Counted from the first letter of the stretch, positions 23,592 through 31,531 are shown. The stretch: DNA of 51,414 bases from Lentzea kentuckyensis (GCF_002150765.1 NZ_MUYM01000113.1:1-51414), one strand, 5' to 3'. Numbers and translations are program-made. The notes: generated by a model from the letters alone, not told the origin.

Positions 23592-25610
23592 CTAGGAGGG
23601 CGGGTAGCGGTCCAACCACTCCTGTGCCACCGGCGGGTTGGGTCCGGTCTCGGTCTCCCAGTCGCTGATCATCTGGTCGATCACGTCCCGGAACTGGACC
23701 CGCTCGACCCAGTCCGGGCGAAGCTTGTCCACGCCGTGCAGCGCGCCGACGAGGTTGCCGCACATGGACGCCGTCGAGTCGCTGTCGCCGCCGTGGTTCA
23801 CCGAGATCAGCAACGCCTCGTTCGGATCGTCGGTGACCAGCGCCGAGTACAACGCGATCGCGAGGGCGGTGTCGCCGACGCCGCCGCGGCCCAGTTCCTC
23901 GACCCGCGCGACGCTCGGGTCTCCCAGCGCGGCGAGTTCGATCGCGTGCTCGATGCCGGCGACGACCTCCTCGTGCCCCTCCCACCGCGGCAGGGACTGC
24001 AGCGCGGCCTCGACCCCGTCGAGCAAACCCTTGCCCTGCAACGCTTCCTGCACAAGCACCGCGAACACACCCGCGGACAGGTACCCGCTCGGGTGTCCGT
24101 GTGTGAGTGCGGCCGCTTTCGTCGCTTGATAGAACGCGGCGTACGCATTCTCGGCGTACCAAGCGATCGGAGCCACGCGCATGACACCGCCGCAGCCCTT
24201 GGAGTTGTTGACGGGCTGCTCGGCCGTGCTCGCCACACCGGTCCTGGCGAACTCCTGCAACGCGCTCGTGCAGGTGAGGCCGGGTGCGCGCATCCGGAAC
24301 AGGTCCTGGTGCGTGATGAGCCAGCCGTCCGGTTCGTCCAATGTGGACAGAGTGCCGCGAGCCTTGGCCCACGGTGTTTTCTGCGTGTGCAGCCACCGTT
24401 GGTAGGCGTGCTGCACGATGTTGTCGAAGTTCGCGTTGCCGTTGATCCGCTCGCTGACGTGCGCCCTGATCATCGCTTCGAAGGTGAACAGCGTCATCTG
24501 CGTGTCGTCGGTGATGGCGGCGTCCTCGGGCAGGTCCGTCACGCCGTCCGGGCCGCACCTCTCGTAGACGACCTCCATCGGCAGGTTCTCGGTGTTGGCG
24601 CCCAACGCGTCACCGATGGCGCCGCCGATCAGGCAGCCGCGCAGCTTGCCGGTGTCGAACCTCGGCTTGTGCTCGGGCTGCTCCCGCACGACGAACCTGC
24701 GGCCCTGGTCGTCGAGACCGAGTGTGAACTCGATCTTGATGGTCCGCACCGGCACGGCGTTGGTGTGGCCGGCACTCACGATGCGCTTCAGCGCCTCGAA
24801 GTCCGGCTGGCTCACCCAGGGCGACCGCACCTCGACGAACGTGCCCGCGTGACCGCGGTGGCCGCAGCCGCACATCCGCAGGTGCTGGGAGCTGTCTTCG
24901 TAGAGGTCCCAGCTCTTGAACTTCGTGTCGTAGCGCTGCCCCGGGTTGAGGTGCAGGTGGGTCGGGCGCTGGCCGCGGAAGTCACGCCCCATGATCTGGG
25001 TGACGAACATGTTGAGCGAGATGCGGTGCCACAGCACCGTTCCCTCTGGCAGCAGGTCTTCCGCGGAGTAGACCTCGAGCGTGTCCGGGTAGTCGAAGGC
25101 CTTGATCGACGCCTCTCCCGGGATCAGCACCTCGCAGTGCATCGCGTTGTGCGCGATGAGATCGGCGGGAAGCCAGCCGCTCTCGACGTAGCTCAGCAGG
25201 CGCTCGATCGGGCTCGCGGGCTTCGGGCCCTGCCGCGGCACGTGCGCCGGGTTGGGCTGCGACTCGTCACCCGCCGCGGACAGCCAGCCGACGACGGCGG
25301 GGAACTTCGGGTCGCTGGTCATGCCGTGGATCGGCAGGAACTCGGGGTCGTAGAACGGCTTCCACGGCCGCGGCTGCACGACCGCGCTGCCGTCGGCGAG
25401 TTCGGTGCAGGTGCCGAGCACGTGCACCTCGACGCCGTGCTTCGCCCACTTGCCGCTCGCCCGGACGACACCGTCCTCGCCGGGCACGTCGAAGCCGACG
25501 TCCCAGCCGTTGACCGTCTGGTGCACACCGCCGGGATCGACGCGGTACTCGGGTCCCTTGTGCTCCGCGACCCACTTCTCCGCGATCGCGAGCGCTTCCT
25601 CCGGACTCAC
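23592..25610 (-). CDS. Multidomain ADP-ribosylhydrolase (DraG/ARH type) with novel N-terminal regions
   Basis: 672 aa. The C-terminal half (about 322-650) is an ADP-ribosylglycohydrolase: GAIGDALG at 330-337, TDDT at 367-370, the SKGCGGVMRVAPIA helix, and GGDSD at 607-611 supply the binuclear Mg site, so it should be active. These enzymes remove ADP-ribose from proteins, nucleic acids or small molecules. Residues 1-95 (SPEEALAIAEKWVAEH...GWDVGF) are reminiscent of YrhB/Imm35-type immunity domains, but weakly. Residues 130-300 are unrecognised and contain a Cys/His cluster (MCGCGHRGH, 246-254) and a THLHLNPGQRYD segment. GTG 25610 overlaps the stop of the upstream gene (GTGA). The composite looks like a detoxifying or immunity protein (inference). 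Confidence 0.9.
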   Translation of the reverse strand: MSPEEALAIAEKWVAEHKGPEYRVDPGGVHQTVNGWDVGFDVPGEDGVVRASGKWAKHGVEVHVLGTCTELADGSAVVQPRPWKPFYDPEFLPIHGMTSDPKFPAVVGWLSAAGDESQPNPAHVPRQGPKPASPIERLLSYVESGWLPADLIAHNAMHCEVLIPGEASIKAFDYPDTLEVYSAEDLLPEGTVLWHRISLNMFVTQIMGRDFRGQRPTHLHLNPGQRYDTKFKSWDLYEDSSQHLRMCGCGHRGHAGTFVEVRSPWVSQPDFEALKRIVSAGHTNAVPVRTIKIEFTLGLDDQGRRFVVREQPEHKPRFDTGKLRGCLIGGAIGDALGANTENLPMEVVYERCGPDGVTDLPEDAAITDDTQMTLFTFEAMIRAHVSERINGNANFDNIVQHAYQRWLHTQKTPWAKARGTLSTLDEPDGWLITHQDLFRMRAPGLTCTSALQEFARTGVASTAEQPVNNSKGCGGVMRVAPIAWYAENAYAAFYQATKAAALTHGHPSGYLSAGVFAVLVQEALQGKGLLDGVEAALQSLPRWEGHEEVVAGIEHAIELAALGDPSVARVEELGRGGVGDTALAIALYSALVTDDPNEALLISVNHGGDSDSTASMCGNLVGALHGVDKLRPDWVERVQFRDVIDQMISDWETETGPNPPVAQEWLDRYPPS

Positions 25611-26173
25611 CAGGACCTCCGGTACAACTCTTCGGCGACCTGCCGGACGTCGTGCTCGGGCCCGCCCTTCAGCGCGCCGGCGATGGCCCGTGCCACGCCA
25701 CGTCCTTCACCACGAACGGCCAGCGCCAACGCACCCGCCGCGGTCGACGGGTCGGCGTCCGGTGGATCGAGCTTCTCCGGCTCGAAGAGGTGTTCGGCGA
25801 GCAGGACCACCGCGTCGACGGCGGGTGAGTCCGGGCCGTGGGTGATCGCGACGAGTTCGGCGATCCGGTCGCGTTCCAGGCGTTGCACGGCCGCGGGCAG
25901 TGCCCAGATCAGCGCGCCCGGCCCCTGCGAACGGAAACCGGTGTTGGTGTGCCTGATCGGCACCTGGTCGAGCGCGGCCCGCCGGGACACCAGATCCGGT
26001 TGCACCGCGGGCTGCTTCGCCCACTCCGCCAGCGCGTCGGCCGGCTTCTCCGCCGAGCACACCAGCAGCTGGTCGATCAGTCCTGTTCGGACACCCGCGC
26101 CGTGTGCGAATCCCTGATAGGCGGCCACGACCTGACTGAGCCGGGGCGGCCTGATCCACTTGATCTCCCCCAT
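25607..26173 (-). CDS. Degenerate ADP-ribosylglycohydrolase-like protein
   Basis: 188 aa. I read this as a shortened relative of the C-terminal part of ADP-ribosylhydrolases. GFRSQGPGALIWALPAAVQ (79-97) matches the S/KG-x-x-MRxxP helix, and ITHGPDSPAVDAVVLLAE (110-127) matches the following TH...AV helix. GEGRGVARAIAGALKGGPEH (155-174) lines up with the GGDTDTxxAIAGALxGA metal motif, but every acidic ligand is gone. The N-terminal GDALG and TDDT motifs are also missing. It is therefore probably catalytically inactive. It is the first gene of the operon, 43 bp from the asd stop and coupled to the 672-aa hydrolase. A partner or decoy role for that enzyme is an inference. Confidence 0.75.
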   Translation of the reverse strand: MGEIKWIRPPRLSQVVAAYQGFAHGAGVRTGLIDQLLVCSAEKPADALAEWAKQPAVQPDLVSRRAALDQVPIRHTNTGFRSQGPGALIWALPAAVQRLERDRIAELVAITHGPDSPAVDAVVLLAEHLFEPEKLDPPDADPSTAAGALALAVRGEGRGVARAIAGALKGGPEHDVRQVAEELYRRSW

Positions 26174-26216
26174 CGCCGTCCGACCCTACCGGGCCGGACG
26201 GCGACAGGAGGTGAGA

Positions 26217-27281
26217 TCAGAGTCGCTTCGCGAGCTCTTCCGCGACCTCGTAGGTGTTCAGCGCGGCACCCTTGCGCAGGTTGTCACCGCACACGAAGAA
26301 GTCCAGCGTGTTCGGGAAGTCCAGCGCCTGGCGCACGCGGCCGACGTACGTCGGGTCGCCGCCCACCACGTCGGCGGGCGTCGGGAACTTCTTCGCGGCC
26401 GGGTCGTCGATCAGGACGATGGTCGGCTGCTCTTCGAAGATCTTGTGCGCCGCCTCGACCGTGACCTCGCGCGCGAACGTCGCGTGGACCGACAGCGAGT
26501 GGGTGGTGACGACCGGGACGCGCACGCAGGTGGCGGAGACCTTCAGGTCCGGGATGCCGAGGATCTTGCGGGCCTCGTTGCGGACCTTCAGCTCCTCCGA
26601 CGACCAGCCGTCGTCCTTGAGCGAACCGGCCCACGGCACCACGTTCAGCACCAGCGGAGCCGGGAACGGCGAGTCGTCGGCGGACAGACCGGCGGCGGTG
26701 AGCACCTCGGCCACGTCACCCGCGACGACCCCGGCCTCCTTGCCGGCCAGCGCGCTGATCTCGGCGTAGAGGCGGTCGATGCCGGACTGACCGGCACCGG
26801 ACGCGGCCTGGTAGGAGGCCACGACCAGTTCCTTCAGCTCGAACTCGCGGTGCAGGGCACCGAGCGACGCCATCATCGACAGCGTCGTGCAGTTCGGGTT
26901 CGAGATGATGCCGCGCGGGCGGTTGTTGATCTGGTCCGCGTTGACCTCGGGCACGACCAGCGGCACGTCCGCGTCCATCCGGAACGCGCCGGAGTTGTCG
27001 ATCGCGACCGCACCGCGCTCGGCGGCGATCGGGGCCCACTCGGCCGAGACCTCGTCCGGCACGTCGAACATCGCGATGTCCACGCCGTCGAACGCCTCGG
27101 GCGAGAGCGCGATGACCGTCAGCTCCTGGCCGCGCACGTTGATCTTCTTGCCCGCCGAGCGCGGCGACGCGATCAGCCGGACCTCGCCCCACGGGAAGTC
27201 GGAGCGGGTGTTCATGATGTCGATCATCACGGTGCCCACGGCACCGGTCGCGCCCACCAGCGCGAGTACGGGGGCGGTCAT
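26217..27281 (-). CDS. asd: Aspartate-semialdehyde dehydrogenase
   Basis: 354 aa. The NADP-binding N-terminus LALVGATGAVGTVMIDIM has the GATGxVG motif at residues 10-16. The catalytic cysteine is Cys131 in SNPNCTT. Active-site blocks YQAASGAGQSGIDRL and RVPVVTTHSLSVH (substrate-binding Arg and catalytic His) are present. It makes aspartate semialdehyde for lysine/diaminopimelate, methionine and threonine. ATG 27281 overlaps the lysC stop (ATGA), the classical actinobacterial lysC-asd operon. The gene length is normal. Confidence 0.98.
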   Translation of the reverse strand: MTAPVLALVGATGAVGTVMIDIMNTRSDFPWGEVRLIASPRSAGKKINVRGQELTVIALSPEAFDGVDIAMFDVPDEVSAEWAPIAAERGAVAIDNSGAFRMDADVPLVVPEVNADQINNRPRGIISNPNCTTLSMMASLGALHREFELKELVVASYQAASGAGQSGIDRLYAEISALAGKEAGVVAGDVAEVLTAAGLSADDSPFPAPLVLNVVPWAGSLKDDGWSSEELKVRNEARKILGIPDLKVSATCVRVPVVTTHSLSVHATFAREVTVEAAHKIFEEQPTIVLIDDPAAKKFPTPADVVGGDPTYVGRVRQALDFPNTLDFFVCGDNLRKGAALNTYEVAEELAKRL

Positions 27282-27796
27282 CGTCCAGTCCCTGCGTAAA
27301 CGACGGCCTCTTCGTCGGTGCCCAGGTCGAACGCGTCGTGCAGGGCGCGCACGGCGTCGTCGAGCTGGGTGTCGCGGCAGATGACCGAGATGCGGATCTC
27401 CGAGGTGGAGATGATGTCGATGTTGACGCCGGCCGTGGCCAGCGCCTCGCAGAACGTCGCCGTGACGCCGGGGTGCGAGCGCATGCCCGCGCCGATCAGC
27501 GACACCTTGCCGACGTGCTCGTCGTACAGGACCTGGTCGAACCCGATCTCGCCACGGGCCTTCTCCAGCGCCGCCACCGCGCGCGGGCCGTCGACCTTGG
27601 CCAGCGTGAACGTGATGTCGGTGCGGCCCGACGCGGCCTGCGAGACGTTCTGCACGACCATGTCGATGTCGAGCTCGGCCTGCGCCACGACCCGGAAGAT
27701 CTTGGCGGCGATGCCGGGGTGGTCCGGCACGGCGGTGACAGTGATCTTGGCTTCAGACCGGTCGTGCGCGACGCCGGTGATCATCGCCTGTTCCAC
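27278..27796 (-). CDS. lysC: Aspartokinase beta subunit from an in-frame internal start
   Basis: GTG at 27796 is codon 250 of lysC and would yield a 172-aa protein made of the two ACT domains. It is preceded by GGAGGA (27809-27804) with a 7-nt spacer, as good a ribosome site as that of the full-length gene. In Corynebacterium the beta subunit also arises by internal initiation at codon 250. Alpha2-beta2 assembly and allosteric control are known for the family; internal initiation here is inferred from the site. Confidence 0.85.
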   Translation of the reverse strand: MEQAMITGVAHDRSEAKITVTAVPDHPGIAAKIFRVVAQAELDIDMVVQNVSQAASGRTDITFTLAKVDGPRAVAALEKARGEIGFDQVLYDEHVGKVSLIGAGMRSHPGVTATFCEALATAGVNIDIISTSEIRISVICRDTQLDDAVRALHDAFDLGTDEEAVVYAGTGR

Positions 27797-28543
27797 GTGA
27801 AGGTCCTCCACTGAACCGGACACGATGGTTCCGGTCTTGTTGCTGAACGAAGAGCGGACATGCACGGGCACGTTGTAGCGGCGGGCGTACTCCACACAGC
27901 GGAGCATCAGCACCTTGGCGCCACACGCGGCCATCTCGAGCATTTCCTCGTATGTGATCGTGTCGAGCTTCTTCGCGTTCGGCACGATGCGCGGGTCGGC
28001 GGTGTAGACGCCGTCCACGTCGGTGTAGATCTCGCACACGTCGGCTTTCGTCGCGGCCGCGAGCGCCACCGCGGTGGTGTCGCTGCCGCCACGGCCGAGC
28101 GTGGTGATCTCCTTGGAGTCCTGCGACACGCCCTGGAAGCCCGCGACGATCGCGATGGCCCCCTCGGACGTCGCGTCCTGGATCCGGCTCGGCGTCACGT
28201 CGATGATGCGGGCTTTGCCGTGCACCGAGGTCGTGATCACGCCTGCCTGCGAGCCCGTGTAGGAGCGAGCCTCGGCACCGAGTGAGTTGATGGCCATCGC
28301 GAGCAGCGACATCGAGATCCGCTCACCCGAGGTGAGGAGCATGTCGAGCTCACGTGCGGGCGGCACCGGGGACACCTGGCGGGCGAGGTCGAGCAGCTCG
28401 TCGGTCGTGTCACCCATGGCGGACACGACGACCACGACGTCGTTCCCCGCCTTTTTGGTCGCGACGATGCGCTCGGCCACGCGTTTGATCCGCTCGGCAC
28501 TCCCAACCGATGAACCGCCGTACTTCTGGACGACGAGCGCCAC
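27278..28543 (-). CDS. lysC: Aspartokinase, alpha subunit
   Basis: 421 aa, the same length as the C. glutamicum and mycobacterial enzymes. VVQKYGGSSVG (4-14) is the aspartokinase signature. GRGGSDTTAVALAAA binds ATP/aspartate and DVDGVYTADPRIV follows. The C-terminal ACT pair contains MITGVAHDRSEAKITV and the regulatory segment VSLIGAGMRSHPGVTATFCEALATAGVNI. The enzyme commits aspartate to the lysine/threonine/methionine pathway and is usually feedback-inhibited by lysine plus threonine. GTG 28543 has GGAGG (28556-28552) 8 nt upstream. The frame upstream of it has no family sequence and is rejected as a start. Confidence 0.97.
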   Translation of the reverse strand: MALVVQKYGGSSVGSAERIKRVAERIVATKKAGNDVVVVVSAMGDTTDELLDLARQVSPVPPARELDMLLTSGERISMSLLAMAINSLGAEARSYTGSQAGVITTSVHGKARIIDVTPSRIQDATSEGAIAIVAGFQGVSQDSKEITTLGRGGSDTTAVALAAATKADVCEIYTDVDGVYTADPRIVPNAKKLDTITYEEMLEMAACGAKVLMLRCVEYARRYNVPVHVRSSFSNKTGTIVSGSVEDLHVEQAMITGVAHDRSEAKITVTAVPDHPGIAAKIFRVVAQAELDIDMVVQNVSQAASGRTDITFTLAKVDGPRAVAALEKARGEIGFDQVLYDEHVGKVSLIGAGMRSHPGVTATFCEALATAGVNIDIISTSEIRISVICRDTQLDDAVRALHDAFDLGTDEEAVVYAGTGR

Positions 28544-28635
28544 CGACCCAACCTCCTTCACGCGACTAAAACTGCACGTCGTAGGCAGCCTACCCGGACC
28601 ACCTGGTGAGACTCTGGAGCCGTGACGCGCGTGAC

Positions 28636-28650
28636 TACTCTGTCCGGGTG
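28636..28650 (+). promoter_or_regulatory. -10 box for a leaderless PIG-V-like gene
   Basis: TACTCT (28636-28641) followed by GTCCGG and then the GTG start at 28648. The 6-nt spacing puts the likely transcription start at the GTG itself. The 15-nt stretch around it, TGACTACTCTGTCCG, recurs almost identically before the leuA leader peptide (31675-31689). No clear TTGACA -35 is visible. Confidence 0.55.
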
Positions 28651-29871
28651 TCGTCGACCGCCGATGTCGTGGAGGCCCCAGCAGCCGTGCATGAGAGCAA
28701 TGCACCCTCACGGTTTGCCGAGGCGTTCAGACACCCGGCCGCGCGCTGGACGGCTCCCGCCCTCATCTACCTGTTCGTTCGCCAGGTGGGCCTCTTCGTC
28801 CTGCAGCTCGTCGTCGAGTACCAGAACAAGATCCACGGCAAGGCCGACACCGCCGTCGACAACCTCAAGTCGTGGGACGGCGAGTGGTTCCTCGGCATCG
28901 CCACCGGCGGCTACAACGACGTGCCGCTGCGCCTGACCGACGCGGCCGGCAGGCGTTCGGCCGAGACCCCGCTGGCGTTCTTCCCCGGCTACCCCGCCCT
29001 GATCAGGTGGGTCGACGGCCTGCCGGGCGTGGACGCGGTGGGCGCCGCCTTCGCGGTGAGCCTGATCAGCGGTCTGTTCTGCACTTACGGCCTGTTCGTG
29101 CTCGGCCGTGCGGTGCGCGACGGCTCGACCAGGGCCGGCCTGATCTTCGTGACGCTGTTCGCCGCGTCCCCGATGGCCGTCGTCCTCTCGATGACCTACT
29201 CCGAGGCCACGTTCTGCGCGTTCGCCGCGTGGGCGCTGGTCGGCGTGGTGAAGAAGCGCTGGATCCTCGCCGGCGTGTGCTGCGCCGCGGCCGGCCTCGT
29301 CCGCCCCACCGCCGCGGCGCTGATCGCGGCGGTCTGTCTGGCGGCCCTGGTAGCGGTGATCGCCGACCGCCGCGACTGGCGAGCCTGGGCAGGCGGCCTG
29401 GTCGCACCGCTGGGCCTGCTCGGCTACCTGGGCTGGGTCGCAGTGCGCACCGGCGACCTGGCCGGCTGGTTCGGCGTGCAGCAACGCGGCTGGGGCTCGA
29501 AGTTCGACGGCGGCGGCGCGACCCTGGATTTCGCCTTCGAACACCTCGGCAACCCGCGCTCCGAACTCGAAACCGGCACGGTCTGGCTGCTCGTGCTCGC
29601 GGTCGTCCTGGTCGTTTACGCCTTCCAGCGCCGCCTGGAGTGGCCGCTGATCGTCTACGGCATCGGCGTGCTGGTCATGGACATCGGCTCGAACGGCCTG
29701 ATGAACTCCAAGGCCCGCCTGCTGCTGCCCGCGTTCACGCTGCTGCTCCCCCTGGCCCTGGTCCTGGCCCGCCGCAAGCCCTCCACGGTCCTCACCGTGC
29801 TGGGCCTGGCAACCCTGTTCAGCGCCTGGTTCGGCGCCAACGCCCTCGCCGTTTGGCAGTATGCGATCTGA
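28648..29871 (+). CDS. PIG-V/Gpi18-like mannosyltransferase family membrane protein
   Basis: 407 aa with about ten membrane helices. The first luminal-type loop has SWDGEWFLGIATGGY near residue 75 and LAFFPGYPALIRWVDG near residue 110. SPMAVVLSMTYSEATFCAFAAWAL follows near residue 180. These are the conserved blocks of the PIG-V (GT76/COG5542) family of polyprenyl-phosphate-mannose-dependent mannosyltransferases. In bacteria the acceptor is unknown; cell-envelope glycolipids or glycoproteins are plausible. GTG 28648 is chosen for its -10 box. Its TGA shares one base with the next ATG (29869-29873, TGATG), so the nitroreductase is coupled. It is divergent from lysC. Confidence 0.85.
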   Translation: MSSTADVVEAPAAVHESNAPSRFAEAFRHPAARWTAPALIYLFVRQVGLFVLQLVVEYQNKIHGKADTAVDNLKSWDGEWFLGIATGGYNDVPLRLTDAAGRRSAETPLAFFPGYPALIRWVDGLPGVDAVGAAFAVSLISGLFCTYGLFVLGRAVRDGSTRAGLIFVTLFAASPMAVVLSMTYSEATFCAFAAWALVGVVKKRWILAGVCCAAAGLVRPTAAALIAAVCLAALVAVIADRRDWRAWAGGLVAPLGLLGYLGWVAVRTGDLAGWFGVQQRGWGSKFDGGGATLDFAFEHLGNPRSELETGTVWLLVLAVVLVVYAFQRRLEWPLIVYGIGVLVMDIGSNGLMNSKARLLLPAFTLLLPLALVLARRKPSTVLTVLGLATLFSAWFGANALAVWQYAI

Positions 29872-30431
29872 TGAACGAGCTGATCTCGAAGCGCCGCAGC
29901 CCCCGCGCCTTCGACGCCGACGCCACCATCTCCGACGACGAGCTGCGCGTCCTGCTGGAAGCGGCCCGCTGGGCACCGTCCCACGGCAACAGCCAGCCCG
30001 CCCGCTTCGTCGTGGGCAAACGCGGCACCCCGACGTTCGACGCGATCTTCGAAACCCTCCGCCCGGGCAACAAGACCTGGGCCTTCCGCGCCTCGGCGCT
30101 CCTGATCGGCTGCGTGATCACGCAGGACTCCCGCGGCGACCTGCCCAACATCGAGTTCGGCCTGGGTCTGGCGATGGAGAACATCGCCCTGCAAGCCGTG
30201 GACCTGGGCCTGATCGCACACATGATGGGCGGCTTCGACAAGACGGCCGCCCACACCACGTTCAACATGCCCGAAGACGTACGCCCGCTGGTCGTCATGG
30301 CCCTAGGACACCAGGGCGACCTGACGGACCTCCCCGAGGACCTTCAAGCCCGCGAACAGCGCGAACGCCGACGCCACCCGCTCTCCGAAACCGCCTTCAC
30401 CGGCACCTGGGGCCAGTCACTGTTCGGCTGA
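29871..30431 (+). CDS. Nitroreductase family protein
   Basis: 186 aa FMN-dependent oxidoreductase. ISKRRSPRAFDADATISDDELRVLLEAARWAPSHGN carries the R-R-S-x-R-x-F FMN phosphate-binding start and the usual AxxAPS helix. GLGLAMENIALQAVDLGL is the second FMN-contact helix. The family reduces nitro compounds, quinones or flavins using NAD(P)H. It is translationally coupled to the PIG-V-like gene (TGATG). The 3' end overlaps the convergent Nudix gene by 15 bp. The physiological substrate is unknown. Confidence 0.92.
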   Translation: MNELISKRRSPRAFDADATISDDELRVLLEAARWAPSHGNSQPARFVVGKRGTPTFDAIFETLRPGNKTWAFRASALLIGCVITQDSRGDLPNIEFGLGLAMENIALQAVDLGLIAHMMGGFDKTAAHTTFNMPEDVRPLVVMALGHQGDLTDLPEDLQAREQRERRRHPLSETAFTGTWGQSLFG

Positions 30432-30917
30432 GAAGTACCGTGACGCAACCTCGTCGTGCAGCGGAAACGCCAACGGCTCCCGCTCAAAGATGACCTTGCG
30501 CTCAGACGCCTCGTCATTCGGCACGAACGGCGGCAGGTCCTCAACATCGATCACCGGCGCAGCGGCGAACATCAACACAGTCGCCCCGTCCGGCGTGGAC
30601 ACGAAGTGCAACGGCCGCAACTCATCCGGCTCAACCCGCACGTTGGCTTCCTCTTCAAGCTCCCGCGCCGCACTCTGCTGCCAGGACTCCCCGCGGTCCA
30701 TGAACCCACTGACGAACGCCAACTGCCCCACCGGCGGAATGGCCCGACGCACCGTGAGCAACCCGGTCCGCGCCCCGTCCTTGACCGGCACCAACAACAC
30801 GACAACGGGCGACGGGTTGTCCCACACCATGTGCCCACAGCTGCCGCACCTGCGCGGGTACCCGGACGTGTCTGCGTACTGAGTGCCACAGCTGCTGCAA
30901 AAGTCGTCGCGCGCCAT
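30417..30917 (-). CDS. Zinc-ribbon Nudix hydrolase (NudC-like)
   Basis: 166 aa. The N-terminal zinc ribbon uses Cys7/Cys10 and Cys24/Cys27 (CSSC...CGSC), followed by WDNPSPVVVLLV. The Nudix box occupies residues 71-93: G-x5-E at 71-77, then REL-x-EE-A (85-91) with the catalytic glutamates. The architecture resembles the core of NudC NAD+ diphosphatases and the short zinc-ribbon Nudix proteins. The substrate may be NADH or a nucleotide sugar. The start is ATG 30917. It converges on the nitroreductase gene. Confidence 0.92.
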   Translation of the reverse strand: MARDDFCSSCGTQYADTSGYPRRCGSCGHMVWDNPSPVVVLLVPVKDGARTGLLTVRRAIPPVGQLAFVSGFMDRGESWQQSAARELEEEANVRVEPDELRPLHFVSTPDGATVLMFAAAPVIDVEDLPPFVPNDEASERKVIFEREPLAFPLHDEVASRYFSAEQ

Positions 30918-30927
30918 GCCAACGAAC

Positions 30928-31215
30928 CTAGTTGAGGCGCCTGACGAGCTTAAGGACGATCGCTCGAACGGCCAGCCAGAACAACGCGGCCAGCCCAAAG
31001 TTGACAATCACCCGAAGCTTGGCGTCTCCAGGCTCAAAAAGGTCCCTGAACGCCAACGCAACAGGCTCCGCCACCGCCTTGACCGTACTGGTGATGGGGT
31101 TGTCAGGGTTGGCCCCGCCGACGGTGAGCACGACGTGAACGACGAGCACGACCGCCAGCGCGAGGCCGACCCAACTGACAAGTCCAGCGGCGATCCCGAC
31201 CACCCGCGTACGCAT
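30928..31215 (-). CDS. Two- to three-TM membrane protein, paralogue of the upstream gene
   Basis: 95 aa, family not recognised. Hydrophobic segments lie at about 7-30 and 66-85, joined by a loop with AEPVALAFRDLFEPGDAKLRVIVNFGLAALFWL. The upstream gene (31234-31530) has the matching AEPLALFFPGLFQTGNYNVDVFLNYGLAAVFWL, so the two are tandem duplicates. It starts 18 nt after the stop of its paralogue and ends 10 nt before the Nudix start, so the three probably share a transcript. The layout (helix, amphipathic loop, helix) is somewhat like YggT proteins, but I would not assign that. Confidence 0.75.
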   Translation of the reverse strand: MRTRVVGIAAGLVSWVGLALAVVLVVHVVLTVGGANPDNPITSTVKAVAEPVALAFRDLFEPGDAKLRVIVNFGLAALFWLAVRAIVLKLVRRLN

Positions 31216-31233
31216 AGGCCGGGAATCTACTAC

Positions 31234-31530
31234 TCAGTAGCGTGACACCGCACGCGCGAGCAGCCCAGTCACGACCAGCCAGAACACGGCGGCCAGACCG
31301 TAATTCAGGAACACGTCGACGTTGTAGTTGCCAGTCTGGAAGAGCCCGGGGAAGAACAGGGCGAGAGGCTCAGCCAGGGACTGGATGAACCTGAAGAACC
31401 CGTTGGCGGTGTTGGCGCCAAGCACGATCATCAGGATGTAGAGGATCTCGATCAGGGCAAAAAGCGCACCGATGCCGCTGATCACGCGTGAAGCCGTGCC
31501 GCGGCCACTAGTCGTACGTAATCTGGACAT
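31234..31530 (-). CDS. Two- to three-TM membrane protein (first of a paralogous pair)
   Basis: 98 aa. A basic N-terminus (MSRLRTTSGRGTASR) precedes a hydrophobic stretch at ~17-40 (ISGIGALFALIEILYILMIVLGAN). A loop with the AEPLALFFPGLF motif and a second stretch at ~74-92 follow. The function is unknown. The ATG at 31530 is used; a longer frame upstream (to 31593) lacks any conserved sequence and runs into the divergent leuA regulatory region. Confidence 0.75.
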   Translation of the reverse strand: MSRLRTTSGRGTASRVISGIGALFALIEILYILMIVLGANTANGFFRFIQSLAEPLALFFPGLFQTGNYNVDVFLNYGLAAVFWLVVTGLLARAVSRY

Positions 31531-31531
31531 A

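Noticed and set aside
23359..24558. 399-codon minus-strand frame overlapping the ADP-ribosylhydrolase gene
   Set aside because: Same strand, different frame; Arg/Gly-rich. The 672-aa frame has conserved catalytic motifs throughout, so there is no frameshift to explain.
28544..28647. Lysine riboswitch before lysC
   Set aside because: Only 104 bp separate the divergent starts and no lysine-aptamer core is present. A plain GGAGG site precedes the GTG.
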